Shown in pieces: positions 40,501 to 52,370 of a DNA stretch of 64,000 bases. This DNA is from Nomia melanderi. Lineage: Eukaryota > Arthropoda > Insecta > Hymenoptera > Halictidae. A program made the translations under genes and the position numbers. The first letter of the stretch is position 1, and the number at the start of each line of letters is the position of its first letter. The notes below the pieces were generated by a model. That model ran no database searches. It was given only the letters and a program-made list of their open reading frames with translations, and was not told the DNA's origin. Location of the stretch: the NCBI RefSeq assembly GCF_051020985.1, contig NC_134999.1:37791160-37855159 (forward strand), given 5' to 3'.

Positions 40501-41960
40501 TTATTGAAACTCTCAATGCATCGATGTTCCTAGACTGAGACTTCTCGAAATCATGGCATTTCATTGTTAAGTATCGATGCTTCTATAGTGAAAGGGCAAA
40601 AGGTTGATGAATTTCCTCGGACATTTGGAGCGAACGTCGCGCTAAACGCGCGCGGGCCACGGTGTGCACACGCCTCGCCACATTGCAGTGTAAAATCTCG
40701 TAACAAACAAGAAACAAACAAACAAACGAAACAAAACAGAATCAGACGTCGAGCGTCCGGTTAACGCAAGAATCACACCTGTCGTAGTAAATAGTAGCGG
40801 TAGTAGTTTCTATAAGTATAGTATCACGGCCTGGCTGCTTCAGATTTCCTGAGTTTGTTTATTACATTTACATAATGCGTTATTAAATCGTGCCGGTCGC
40901 TGGCGACCTGAGATGGCAGCACGCTACCCCTGCGCGGCGATCAGCCCGCGTCCATTCCCCGTGTGTTCGCGGCGAGAACTCCATTCAAACCAGCCGAAAT
41001 TCCCTTGCACGTTCAATTAACGAAACTTCCGGTCGGGCTTCGATTAGCGGAACAACTGCCAAGTGATAATTCCGTTAAGTGGGCAGAGCGGTTCTCGCCG
41101 TTCGGCCCGTGTGTGCCGTTTAACAATAAAAATCACCGACACCGTGCGAGCCTCCAATATAACCGGTGGATCACGCGAACAGGAATATTACGATATCTCT
41201 TTTCTCCAAATAAACGACCAAAAAGTAAAAGTTCGAGGCAAGGTTAAACTAGTCGAAGTTAGAACGATATCTCCTTCGAGAAATCGCGTCAAGATTAAAA
41301 TCAATTTCACAAGGTAAAATAATTCAGAAGCTTGTTAAGATTCCTAAAAAAAGCGATTAAAATGTTTCTATAAATTCCACCGGGAAATAAAACGACCACA
41401 CGTCTCGCCTATTTAAGATCACACTCGACTAGTGCCGAAGGATGAGACATTAGCATTTTCATGTATCAATAAACATCGGAGAATATATACGCGATCGTAT
41501 TTAAATAACCCAAATGGAGTTCCGCCGTAAACGTACGACAAAAGTGTTTTAAGGCTTCGAACGTCCCGCGTGTTCCAAGGATAACGCATCGGCAGAGCGA
41601 TCGGGATCGCTATTGTCTACAGGTCGTTCCATCTTGTCCCAGGCGAGAAAGAGTCGCACCGAGAGGCGGTCGTTTCTTTCGTGCCTCGTTCGTTCTTTTT
41701 TCTTATCCGCGTTACGACAGCGTTCAGTTTCTTCCTTCACCTCGGCGGAATCGGCTTGGTCGGCCTCTTTCCTTTTATTTCGGCGAGTTTAGTGAAGTCA
41801 GGACTATTCACCCCTCCGGCCGGGGTGTGCTGATTTGCATTCTCCCCAAGGACACGGCGAGAGGAGCGAACGTCCCCGCGCCGGGGCTCGCAGACAATTC
41901 GTAAAAGGCTTACCGCGTTTACGGCGTCGTTAATCCGCTTTTATAATCACCGTAAACCGG

Positions 41961-42001
41961 CGAGGCGAGCAAGCGAGCGAGCGGGCGAGCGAGCGAGCGA
42001 A
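41961..42001 (+). repeat. (GCGA)n repeat
   Basis: About ten gcga/gcgg units. Confidence 0.85.
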
Positions 42002-45000
42002 CGCGGTTCGGCCTTTACGAGCCAAGGGGGCACGCCCGTTTATTATTGTCGACACTGAACGCCGCGTTCCTCGCGTCGCGCTCTGCCATGCGTTATCCGT
42101 GCCATTATATTCCGTCGCGATTCCCGCACCCCTGCCTTTTTTCGTCGCCTTCGATTACTGAACTTTTGATCCTCGAGATTTCACCGTCCTCCTCTCAACG
42201 CGACGACAGAATTTCTCTGTCCCGATCCTTCTGCAGTTTAGTCTTCGTCGGAGGACTCGACACTTTCGATTCGACTGGACCACGATCTTCCAGGTAGATG
42301 AATGTAATTTTCGAAAGCTTCGAAAGTGTAATTAATGCGTTTGAAGCTTGAACGATGGTATTGCAAAGCGAATGAGAAATTGAGAACTAAAATGTAGGAA
42401 ATGTAGAAAATGAGTGTTATTGATCTTGGATGTTAAGTACTTTGAGGATTCTCTCGAAAATTTCGAGGATCAACCGAAGCTCTGTCGATCGAGGAATGAC
42501 GCGGCTAGATCGCCGCTAGTGGTAGCGCATCACGCGCACGATTGTCTCTCTAACAACTATTGCAATACTGTAGTTGGTGGTATTTATTCCAAGTGACTAT
42601 TGCGAACTATGTTCAACGGACTATTACTTTAACCCGGGGTAGACCCTGCGGGGGTTGGCGGAGTCACTGACGGGGCGTCGTGTAAAAATACTTTACATGT
42701 ATATATGTACAATCGGTATATACATATATATGCTTCTGTCTGTATACATATATATATATATCTAGCTATATATAAATACTGTCGTAGAAAACTATGATCT
42801 GCGGTTACAGGAGTTACGGGGGCAGGGGGATCAAGGGACGAGTAGCTTGTGGTTTTTCTCCAGAGCAACCCCGCCAACCCCCGTCACACTATATGCTCTC
42901 TTAACCTGTGTGTCTGTGTGTGTAACACGTGTCTCCAATCTTCGACGAGTCTTGTATACAACTCTGTACACGAAATGTATAATTGTCCAGTGTGTGGGCG
43001 TTTGTGTAACGTATAACGTTCGTATCGCGCGACAAATCGTCGCTCCTACTCGTACAGTTTACGAGAAGACACAAAAAAAAATATAATAATAAACGAAACA
43101 AAAAAAAAGGTGAAGGGGGGAATGAGATAAAAGAAGAAAATGAAGAAGAAGATGAAGAAAGTCTATCGACGAGATCACTGTTCCCCGTCAACGTTCAACG
43201 AGCGATTCGATCGACGCGGATCGCGTGATGGATCGTTGACGATCGTCATGAAAAGAGGCTAAAATCCGGGCTGAGTGGGTGATTCTTTTAATTAGGGGCC
43301 GAGGGGGGGCGGAGACAGTTCCTGTGCACTCAACTTTCCATCGATCCGAATCAAAAGAAGAACGAAACGAAACGCGGAGAAGGGGGAAACAAAAGAAAAT
43401 CGTCGACTTAATCACACGAAATGGCACGAGAATAAAAACGATTCGATTACCTCCCTCGTCAACGGACACGTGGAGAACCGTCGGTCTCCCCTAAGCTTCC
43501 CTCCTTCGTATTCGTTTTACTCATTTCTTTATTTTTCTCTTTTTTTTTCTTTTGTTCCTTTCCACTTTGCAGATCCTCCTCCTCGGCGAACAACACCGCG
43601 GACCAAATTTGTACTCTGTTGCGTATATGATTCTTGTTTCCACTGTTTCCACCGAATGTCCCTAATATCCTTTCTCCGTGGGGGCGTTCTTCTATTTGTT
43701 TCCTTTGAACTCTTAACGTTCCGCGCGCCTGATCCGTAAACATATAGAGAGCTTCAAGGCAAGAAGTGGTTCCTTTGTACCGATTAGACCTGGACTCGCG
43801 TCTCGATCGATCATTCCCGCGTCCTCCGCCGCCATAAATCTCTATCTACGAAGCGTCTCGGTGGACATCCGGCCGCGAACCGGAACCGAACCTGCCCGTG
43901 GACACGCCGCGAGTCGCGCGCGATTATAAACTCTCCCTCGCCGATCGACGAGCAATAAAAGACTGCGAGGAATCGCGAATATAAATGATTCTCTCCCCTC
44001 TTCCTCCGCTATTCCTCGCGCGTTTCGTATACAAGTGTTTCCGATCGTATACCTCGATACCTTCGTATATGTATGTACAATATAAAGTTTAAAAAACCCG
44101 AGAACTCACCCCCTGAATCGTTCCTGATAACGAATGTGGACACCTGAACCCTCTTTCCTGCTATTTATTGTCTTGGGATTAACTGACGCTACGTCGGTGC
44201 TAAGATCTACTTGTTCCTAAACGTTAATCTTCTCGGAAGAATGCCCCGTAAACGGAAGGGGTGAGTCCGGACGTCGCTAAAAAATCGTCGCGGCTCGTCT
44301 CGCGTCGCGATCCACGGTCGACCGATCCTCCCTTTTCTCTTTATCTTTTTTTTTGATTCCTCGGATTCTAACTTGTCCTCCCGTTCTTTGTTTTTTATTC
44401 TTTTCTCTTTTTTTCCTTTCCCACTTATTCGGACGTATCGTCGCGTGCGCGCGATGCGGGTTCATCGTACCCGATGACATCGCGTCTTATAGATGGCTAA
44501 AAAGTCACCGAATCTCCCTGCGTTCATCGATAAAATCCTCTTACAGCCTACTTGGGGTGGGGGATGGGGGGTTAGTATACTCCGAGTATTCTGTAGAACC
44601 TACTTATCTAGGCGATAGTCTAAAAACTCGAAACTCGCGGCCAATGTGAACCGCGATTATCAATTTCCTCGATTTCTCTCATTCGCTCGATGTCGCAGGC
44701 ACACACTCCTTCCACGCACGCTAAAGAACGAGATTAAAAAAAAAAACATAGGCAAAGGAAGAAAAACGAAACATGAAACGGACGAATCCCTTCGTTTGAA
44801 CCGCGTCACGCCACTACGGTATTGCTAAGAAACTTGTTTCCTTTTTCCTCGTCACTAGGCGAACTAACGTGTTTATAATTATTCATAATATGTACTCTCC
44901 GTAATGCGTGTATATATATATATATATAATATATATCTTGTATACGTGTATAGGCTACGAAGGTATTCCGCGAGAAATCAAAGTAGCTCGTGTGTGTATC

Positions 45001-46661
45001 ATTAGTAGGAACCATTTCGAAGATTCGATCCTCTCGGGGCAGGGTCGCGAAATCGCGCGGCCGCGATCCACGAGAACGTCACGCGCGACGCGTGAATTAG
45101 ACGACATTTGGCAAGACCGACCACGCTTCTCTCGATTTTAATAGAGGGGGCAAATAAAAGAGAAAAATGCGAAGAACATAACGGTAGATTTATAAATAAC
45201 GTGAATGGGAAGATCGTTGATCCAGATCAGCTCGCAACAAGTTCAATGAATGCTGCAGGACCGATTCTTCCGCGGGGAACGAAAGAAACGAGGAAAAGCT
45301 GGCCGTTCGATCGATCCTTGCCTCCGTTCGTTCCTCGATTCATTAACTTCTTCGTTTGTTTGAATTCATTTCGCCGATCTTCAATACGAATCGTCTGAAT
45401 GTAAGAATACACGAGCAACTAATCGTCTAAGATTATGATTCCGTGGTCTGAGGGGTCTCGGGGGTCGATATCGACAAAAACTTAAGTACTAGAACGTCAT
45501 GGCAAGCCCTGGAGATAAATCTAGCCCGATCAATCGAGAATTTCGAACCAGAAGAACAAAAGGAGGAGCGTGAGATAGCGAGAGGAACGATAAGGGACCG
45601 TCAGCCGTCGCTTAGGATCGTTTGACTCCTGAGGCACTCGCAGCCCGCGCGACATTTCGCCTATTCTGACCTCTGGGCCGATCGAAGCACGGTGTCCGAG
45701 CGAAGGGGAAGAAATACTTCGAGAAGTCCAATCGATCTAATTAATGTATCCATCGTGGATACGATAAGCTTGATTTTATCGGAAATTTCATGGTGAAAGT
45801 AGCAAAATTCTCTAGACTTTCAAGCAATAATTCAAACTATATTTGTTCAAATTCAGAGACAGTATTCTCCGTGCCAATACCAAATATTCTGGTAATTTTT
45901 ATCGAAGAAAACGGACATTGCATATCGCAAAATATGATCGTAAAGAGTCATCGATATGTTCGACGCTCCGAAGATTTCAATGCGTGGTAACGGAGTATCA
46001 CTGAGCTTCGCTTCGAAATTCGATCGCTCGTAAATACTCTCAGCAAATTCCACTATATAGGTCATAGAAACGGACACGCGGTATACAGTTCGATATCTCT
46101 ATACGCTGTTTAGCAGAATATTTAACTGTTACTATGTGAAAATAACGAATTTCACTGGTTCGTCTCGAAACACGTTTTTCCCCGTCGCTGGACACCATTG
46201 TTACTCATGTTCCGGCAAACATCCTTCTTTTCCCTATTCCTACGATAAAACGAGACAATTAACAACCGTAATAAAGAGGGCGATTAATAATCGTGCACCT
46301 AGCGCAACCCTTAATCGTCGAGACCGCCGTTTCGCACACGCGATCCCACACGCGTGCCAATATAACTCTCCCGTATTCTCGTCTACATAATCATATTGTA
46401 TATCCTGCGAGAATGCAATGGTGTAACATGTATGTGTGTACGTGTCACGTGTGTATAAGTAATGTCACGCGTGAAATACCCGCGCCTGCTAGAAAAAGGA
46501 AATTAATTTAGGGGTCGCTAACCCTAACGCTACACGTATCCTCTCTACTCGTTAATGCGTGTTGTGTATGTAATTCCTCTTTATACCTGTACGTAGATAC
46601 GTCGCGTGGTACACTAACTTCTCTATAAATCTAGACAATATATTTTCTTCCTCAACATTCA

Positions 46662-46738
46662 TATATAATAATAATAATAAAAATATTATAATAATAATAT
46701 TAATAATAATAATTATAATATAATAATAATAATAATAT
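46662..46738 (+). repeat. (TAA)n-rich tract
   Basis: Imperfect taa/ata repeats within the predicted abrupt 3' UTR. Confidence 0.9.
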
Positions 46739-46939
46739 CTTCTCGGTCGTCGCGTGCTCGCGACGGGCACCGTTCATTAAACCTTTAGAAAATAAAAAGA
46801 ATCAAACAGTTGCCCTGGCGTCACCTGGCTTCCCATTCTTTCTCGTCTGTTCTCGTCCGTCAGGTTCGCTACAGAGAAACTCCGCAAAGTACCATGAGAA
46901 CGACGTCCATCAACGTGTCGCCGTATCCCTTTTGCTCTC

Positions 46940-47000
46940 TTCGTCTTCGTCGTCGTCGTCTTCTTCTTCTTCTTCATCTTCTTCATCTTCTTCATTCTCT
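46940..47000 (+). repeat. (CGT)n / (CTT)n tract
   Basis: cgtcgtcgt followed by cttcttctt and catctt units; purine-rich (GAA) in the abrupt transcript. Confidence 0.9.
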
Positions 47001-47077
47001 TCTCTCCTCTTCTCCTCTCGTCGTCCATGAGATTCGTCTTGGTTCTGTCCTATCACTTATCGTTTTATCGTGTTCAC

Positions 47078-47085
47078 TGAGGTAG
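47078..47085 (-). promoter_or_regulatory. let-7 target site 2 (8-mer) in abrupt 3' UTR
   Basis: The plus strand reads tgaggtag, giving CTACCTCA in the transcript, about 400 nt after the stop. It begins about 11 nt downstream of an AATAAA hexamer, in the zone where cleavage would occur if that signal is used. Confidence 0.65.
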
Positions 47086-47095
47086 ACAGATGGAA

Positions 47096-47101
47096 TTTAT
47101 T
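47096..47101 (-). terminator. candidate proximal poly(A) signal of abrupt
   Basis: Plus-strand tttatt gives AATAAA on the transcript strand, about 390 nt after the ZF-C stop and directly after a T-rich run. The downstream GT-rich element is poor, so use is uncertain. Confidence 0.3.
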
Positions 47102-47360
47102 TAAAAAAAAAAAAAAGAAAGAAAGAAAAAAATAATAAAACACGGGGGTCAAGAGTGCGTACACACGGTAGGCAAACGAACATTCCCCGGTCCGTTCCGA
47201 GCGTACAACAAAAGGAGGGATTCGTTCTCCTGGACCGATACATCGCCGGGACACCACCGGGCGACCGGTTTCCGAGCTACTTCGTCTTCCTTCTTCTTTG
47301 GAAAAAAGGACCGTATCTCTCTTGCAACAAAAGAACAAAAAAACAAACAGGAGTCTCTAC

Positions 47361-47369
47361 TGAGGTAGT
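47361..47369 (-). promoter_or_regulatory. let-7 target site 1 (8-mer, 9-nt match) in abrupt 3' UTR
   Basis: The plus strand reads tgaggtagt, identical to let-7 nucleotides 1-9, so the minus-strand transcript carries CTACCTCA. It lies about 120 nt after the ZF-C stop, and is the only site that would remain in a transcript ending at the first AATAAA (47096-47101). Confidence 0.7.
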
Positions 47370-47487
47370 GGATGGATTTAAACTGTGAACGAGGACCGCG
47401 GCGGCGGGCCCCGATCGGGCCACCGGCACGCGCCTCCAAGCACTTCCTAATCGGGTCACGTGTCACAAACAGGTCGCGGTCTCGCGC

Positions 47488-48485
47488 CTATTCGGCCTTC
47501 ACAATCTCCGGCTCCTCGTTCTCGCTGAAGTCGTCCTCCTCGCCGCCGGAGGACTCTCCCTCGTCCATGAGCCCGACGTGCCTGTCCTGCAACGCGTCGT
47601 GCCGGTCCTCGTGCACAACGCCCAATCCTCTTCCCTCGTCTCTGCCGATCATCGGGTAGTCCTCCATCCCACGGCCGCCGAGCTTGTCCATCGCGCTCAT
47701 GTGAGCCATCTTAGCTGCGTGGGCAGCTGCCACCGCCGCGGCTTGCTCGGGGCTCAGTCCCATCGTCGCCAGCCCCGAGTTCTCCGCGATGAACTGCAAG
47801 TAGGTGTCCAGGATCGCTGATCCCGTCGCGCTGGTGTTGTGATGGCTCGGATGAAGATGACTGGGCGGGTGGAGGGGAGCTGTGTTAGGCTCGCGGCTGC
47901 CGTGCATGGTGTCTAGAGATTTAGCTGCTATCGCGGTGGCCGTGGAGTTCTTGGTGTTGCTGCTGTTGTTGCTGCCGCCGACTTTGGTGATCACAGTGTT
48001 GTTGTTCGGGGTTGGCGAGCCGTACCTCAGGCTCAGCGGCAGGGTCAGGTCCTCGGGGTCGTCGCCGCCGCAGATGCTGCTGCCCGCCTCCGACGGCGCT
48101 CCTCCTCGGGGGATCTCCAGTCGCATGTCCCCTCTTCTGGGTCCTGTCGGACTGGCCCTAGCCCGCAGCTCCGCTGGACTCACCTTGACACCCGCCTTGG
48201 CCAGCAGACGCGACGCCAGCTCGGGATCGAAGGGACTCGGCATCGGCAGCACCGGCAGGTCCTTGGTGCTTATGCCGCGGTGCTGGCGGGACATGTGGGA
48301 GTGCAGGGAGTTTCTTGACTTAGCTACCGTGCCGCACAACACGCAACGGTACCCCGGGCAGATCGTGTGCTTGTCCTCCAGGTGGGTGCGCAGCGTGTGC
48401 GCCGATCGGTAGATCTTGCCGCACTTCGGGCAGGGCCGGGGATCCGTCGCGCGGACCCGCGTCATGTCCAGACCGCGCCGGGCGA
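47488..48485 (-). CDS. ab: abrupt, terminal exon ZF-C: canonical C2H2 pair and C-terminus
   Basis: This exon encodes the DNA-binding and C-terminal part of Abrupt, a nuclear BTB-zinc-finger transcription factor that in Drosophila controls dendrite, muscle-attachment and wing development. Counting from the internal Met at 48465, two fingers are visible: C12-x2-C15...H28-x4-H33 and C41-x2-C44...H57-x4-H62. They are followed by the family block HRGISTKDLPVLPMP, an ELASRLLAKAGVK / SPAELRARASPT segment, a DPEDLTLPL motif, LDTYLQFIAENSG, an Ala-rich stretch and an acidic tail ending EIVKAE before TAG. I recognise this arrangement from Drosophila Abrupt by memory, not by alignment. The exon starts after the acceptor ttatcttctttttcag with two bases (TC) completing a split codon, then six codons (ARRGLD) before that Met. 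The Met is therefore not the translation start, and the BTB domain comes from an upstream exon outside the window. No frameshift is seen. Confidence 0.9.
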
Positions 48486-48502
48486 CTGAAAAAGAAGATA
48501 AA
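48486..48502 (-). promoter_or_regulatory. ab: 3' splice acceptor of exon ZF-C
   Basis: Read on the minus strand this is a strong pyrimidine tract (ttatcttctttttcag) immediately before the first coding base at 48485. It is the best acceptor of the three zinc-finger exons and fixes the exon start. Confidence 0.8.
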
Positions 48503-49963
48503 CGAAAGAACGATGAGGGATCGTGTTCCTGGACTCGGGTGGAATGTTCTTTGAGTTGTAAAATAAAATTTAACTGGAGGAACCAATGAATGTGCTTTCT
48601 TAATATCGTGCTGTACGCATCGCGGACATTGTTTCTGACCGAGTTACTTGGAAGGATCTTTTCTCGTTGAAATATTTCGGACGTCTGAACATCTTCGGTT
48701 TTGAATGCATTTAACTCTTTGTCCCCGGAATGACGGAATTTTCCTTTTACTGGACGAAACTTTCAGTTAATTCAATTAAACAGAAAACCTGAGCGTGTTT
48801 TTATTCCTGACGGCATTTTAATGGGAATGGTACTTTGTAACACCGTCAGGAATGAAAGGTTAAACCAAGGCGTATTTATCTTAAATTTCACTCTGCTCCG
48901 TAATTAATCTTCGAATTCCATGGGATCGAAACGAAAAGCGTTATATTAAATGGAGGGGCTGATTAAAATAAATTGGTAGAGATAATGAAAAGTAAAGGGG
49001 ACGTGTCTAACTGCGGGGGTGGAGAAACAATAGGTGATTCGATGGGACGAAGACTGACGAGCCACGTGAACTTCTCTGAATACCTTTTATTGTACAAAGC
49101 ATTACTTAAATATTATATACTTTTATTTCGTGTGTCGTATGTATAGTCTTACGTAACGCTAGTGTCTGCTAAAATAGTGCGTATGATGCTCTATACATTG
49201 TCCGTGGCACGAGCTGTCAATCGTGAAAGCGATCTCGCGTTCTGTGACCGGTGGAACTGGCTTGCCGGAGAATAGAAGTTGTTTCGTTCTTTGAACGATC
49301 TATCGGAAATTCGATTCGTTACGACAGATCGTTAACGGGGACTAGCGTGGTACGTTCATGTCTGAACCACTCGCGCGACCAACAACTCGCGCACGCGTAT
49401 ATATATATATATTTGTATTTCGTATATATATATTTTTTTTCTCGTATTCATTCGCAGCGTATCTCTAGTAACTATCGTACACGTGTGTCGAAAACTTAAC
49501 CTGCCTGGGGGAATTCTTCACCTAGGGAATACTGACGAAACACAAGACTGTAGAAAAATAAGGCTAGGCGTTGCTCGAGTCAACCGATCGATCCACATTC
49601 ACTCGCGCGATCACAGCTACGCTTCAAAGATCACTCTTTTTTATTCATTTCGAAATTTCATTTCTATTTTCGTCATTGCTTGTTTCTTTACACCTAGCTT
49701 TTCGAAACTATATTGAATCAAGACATTAAACAAATTCATTTCGTCCAATAGTTTGACCTCGAAAGGTAGTTCAGTCGAACAAGGGAATTTTGAGCGTTTA
49801 ACGAGACACTTACAGATCGAAGTAACTGGATGTTATCAATTTTTCCTATTTCCTCGCTTTCGCGAGATCGTCCTTTCTTAAATAAAACACTTGAAACGTC
49901 TGCAATAGGTTCCAAGCATTCGAGCAATCTCCGAAGCGCCTCTGTGCGTCAGCAATTAATGCG

Positions 49964-49994
<31 letters not shown>

Positions 49995-51340
49995 CTCTCT
50001 CTCTCTCTCTACGCGTGTCATATAATTGTATGTGTGTAAATATACGTATAATATTGCGTTTCCTCGATTAACAATTACGGAAGCATCGCGAAAGTTACTC
50101 TCGACAACCGTTACACAACGCGGCATAAACCGTTCGGCAATCGAAACATCGGCGTGCGCCTAATCATCGTCAGGCAGCGCCGCGAATATTCTCGCCTACA
50201 CGCCCCGCTCGTACATAATTTATAATTCTCTCGACTCCCAATCCTACGGTCTTAATACTACGATCTTTAACGTAAGGCTGGCTTACTCAGCTTTAGAGGA
50301 ACATTGTTTTCTCTTGTAAGATACGTATTTAAACCTAACCGTTAACGTCGCCGCCGACGCTCGTAGTCTTACAATCGACGTTTATTACTCTTATTACACG
50401 ATCTATGGTGTGACTACGCGGTTTCATGTGAGTATGTGTGTATGTCTGCGTGCGTGTGTGTGTATGTGTCAATGTGTATCTGTTTCCTTTTAATTTTTTT
50501 TTTCTCGTTTACCATTTCTTTTTTCTCAGGCTCTACTTGGAAATACTGCTTCGTACGTTTTTTTCTTTTCTCTTTTATACAAAATCAACTCTCATCTCTC
50601 TGTGTTTCTCTCTTCTTCTGTATATATAATATATATAGATTATCTCTTCATAATATATATATTTATATATACTCTCTCTATAATATTTATATTTATATTT
50701 ATATTTATATATATATATAATATATTCCTTCTGTTCTGTTCATCAATATAATCTTCCGAATATTTACAAAGTGTGCGCTTCTCAGTTCGGGACCGTAGGG
50801 GCTGGGGCGTAACATAGGTTCCGAGTGAGGAGGGGGTGCACTTGTGCGACGCGTTTCGCGGGTACAAAAGCGCTGGGCGAGGGCGACGCTCGGCGCGATC
50901 CGAAAATACCTCGCCCTTCTTGTATACTTACTGGCTCGCGTAACCTTTTCGAATACACGGGTTTATAGACTCTGGCACGCGAGACCTTTTCCGCGGGAGA
51001 GAAACAAAAGGAACGCACCCTCCACCATGTCCAAGAAACGATATCGAGTCACGTGCGATCGATGAACAACACACCGTCAGGGAAGAATGATTTACCGAAT
51101 ATCAGGAAGCCGGGACACGAGGGAACAAGAAAACGATTGGAAATCATAACTGGATCTGACTGGACCGTTCGAAGTTTCCCATCGAACGTATCCAAGGATA
51201 GAGAAGATACTCGAAACGAACGTCACAAAAACCAAAACAAAAAAAGAACAAGAAAAAGAGGAAGAAGAAAAAGAAGAAGAAGAAGAAGTAGAAGTAGAAG
51301 AAGAAGAACAAGAATAATTTCAATCCTCGTTGCCTCTTTA
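48503..51340 (-). other. intron before ZF-C / 3' UTR of ZF-B isoform
   Basis: No coding exon is seen between ZF-C and the ZF-B stop. The stretch holds (TA)n at 49399-49434, (CT)n at 49964-50010, TA-rich sequence at 50615-50724, and a long AAG repeat at 51238-51316 just after the ZF-B stop (CTT-rich in the transcript). An AATAAA on the transcript strand at 50381-50386 may end ZF-B mRNAs. Confidence 0.55.
51238..51316 (+). repeat. (AAG)n tract
   Basis: Imperfect aag/gaa repeat beginning about 25 bases past the ZF-B stop codon on the transcript strand, where it reads CTT. Confidence 0.9.
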
Positions 51341-51879
51341 TCAGACGTAGGTCCATCTGAGCGTCTTAATCTGATCCCACTGCACGGGATGCTTCAGGCG
51401 CATGTGGTTCCTGACGCTGTTCGGATGGGAGAACGTTTTCGCGCAAGAGGCAACGGGACAGGTCGGCGAGTCGCGGGGGTAGTGGTGTTCCAGGTGCGCC
51501 CTCATCGTACTGATGTCCTGCAGCGTCCTACAACAGAGCGGACACCTGTAACCGTGCTGCTGATGATGGTCGCGCATCATCTTCTGTTGCCTGAAGTCCG
51601 CCGGGCTCCTCTGGTACTTGCCGGCCCCGGTGCTGGTGGTGTTCGTCGCGCTTCCGCCACCACCGCCGCCACTGCCGCCTCCACCGCCGCCGCCGCCGCT
51701 GCTGCTCCCAGTAGTAGTCGACTGCTGCTGGTCTTGCTCGTCTTTCTGTAGCGCCTGATGATGGTGGTGGTGAGGAGGAGGGACGGATGGTGGATGATGA
51801 TGACGATGCCGATGATGTTGCTGGTGATGGCTGTGGTGGTGGTGGTAAGCCGCGCCCTCTGCCTCATCGAGCCCGTGAT
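51341..51879 (-). CDS. ab: abrupt, alternative terminal exon ZF-B: His/Gly-rich region and C2H2 pair
   Basis: This exon of about 179 residues gives a second, different finger pair. It starts after ggtggttgcag with two bases (AT) completing a codon, the same phase as ZF-C. Order in the product: an acidic start (HGLDEAEGAAY), a His-rich tract, a Gln/Ser/Thr-rich part, a poly-Gly/Ser tract, and SPADFRQQKMMRDH. Finger 1 is C-x2-C-x12-H-x2/3-H at about exon residues 113-133. Finger 2 is C-x4-C-x12-H-x4-H at about 141-164. The tail ends KTLRWTYV before TGA. Orderly finger spacing downstream of low-complexity sequence, plus a matching splice phase, argues for a real exon rather than a chance ORF. 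An AATAAA on the transcript strand (plus-strand TTTATT at 50381-50386) about 960 nt past the stop could end this isoform. I do not recognise the finger pair by name. It could resemble one of the Broad-complex Z domains, but I cannot verify that. Confidence 0.83.
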
Positions 51880-51905
51880 CTGCAACCACCACCACACCAA
51901 CGTTA
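51880..51905 (-). promoter_or_regulatory. ab: 3' splice acceptor of exon ZF-B (GT-rich, weak tract)
   Basis: On the transcript strand the bases before the AG are GGT/GTG repeats (ggtgtggtggtggttgcag), not a classical pyrimidine tract. The site is placed by reading frame and by the shared two-base phase with the other two exons. Confidence 0.6.
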
Positions 51906-52370
51906 CCACCAGCCACCACCACCGTAAACCCAACCCCGAGCCCACCCCCCTAATAAAAACAGAGTACACCAAGCTGCCGCGCGCGCGCTCCTCCCCCTCC
52001 CCCTTCCTCACCTCCCCGAGCTCCCTTCTGGGTTTCATGCTGAATATCTAGGGGTCGGTGGCGCAGGGGGAGGAGGGTTACATCCCGCAAATGGTTGCTG
52101 GTTGCTGGTATCTGGCGGATCGCTAATTGCTCTATATCTCTCTCACTCTCTCGCTCTCTCTCTCTCTCTGTCTCTCTCTCTGTCATTCTCTCGCACAAGT
52201 TCTCTCTCTCTCGTACACTTTCACACGATGTGTATGTGTCTCTTTCTCTCCCGCCGTTTCCCACGGCGTATGCTCGATATCGCGCGCAATTGGCAGACAA
52301 GACTGTACGGAATCCGCGCAATCATCGCGTAAATCGAATACTGGGAACGGAGGCACTCGAACTCGTGTCC

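Larger units (their letters stand above)
37375..47487 (-). other. ab: predicted long 3' UTR of the abrupt ZF-C transcript
   Basis: About 10 kb downstream of the ZF-C stop contains no credible coding exon but many simple repeats typical of long neuronal-type UTRs: (GA)n at 38088-38175, (TA)n at 39000-39090, (TAA)n at 39181-39240 and 46662-46738, and (CTT)n at 46940-47000. Three let-7 8-mer matches, one let-7 7-mer and a miR-125 8-mer all lie on the transcript strand between 38.6 and 47.4 kb. A poly(A) signal candidate with GT-rich downstream sequence sits at 37393-37398, where the strand-specific purine-rich composition also ends. The extent is inferred and several nearer AATAAA hexamers exist, so shorter forms are likely too. 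Confidence 0.5.

Noticed and set aside
47882..48412. 176-codon plus-strand ORF
   Set aside because: Antisense shadow of the ZF-C coding exon; its Leu/Val-rich sequence mirrors low-complexity codons on the other strand.
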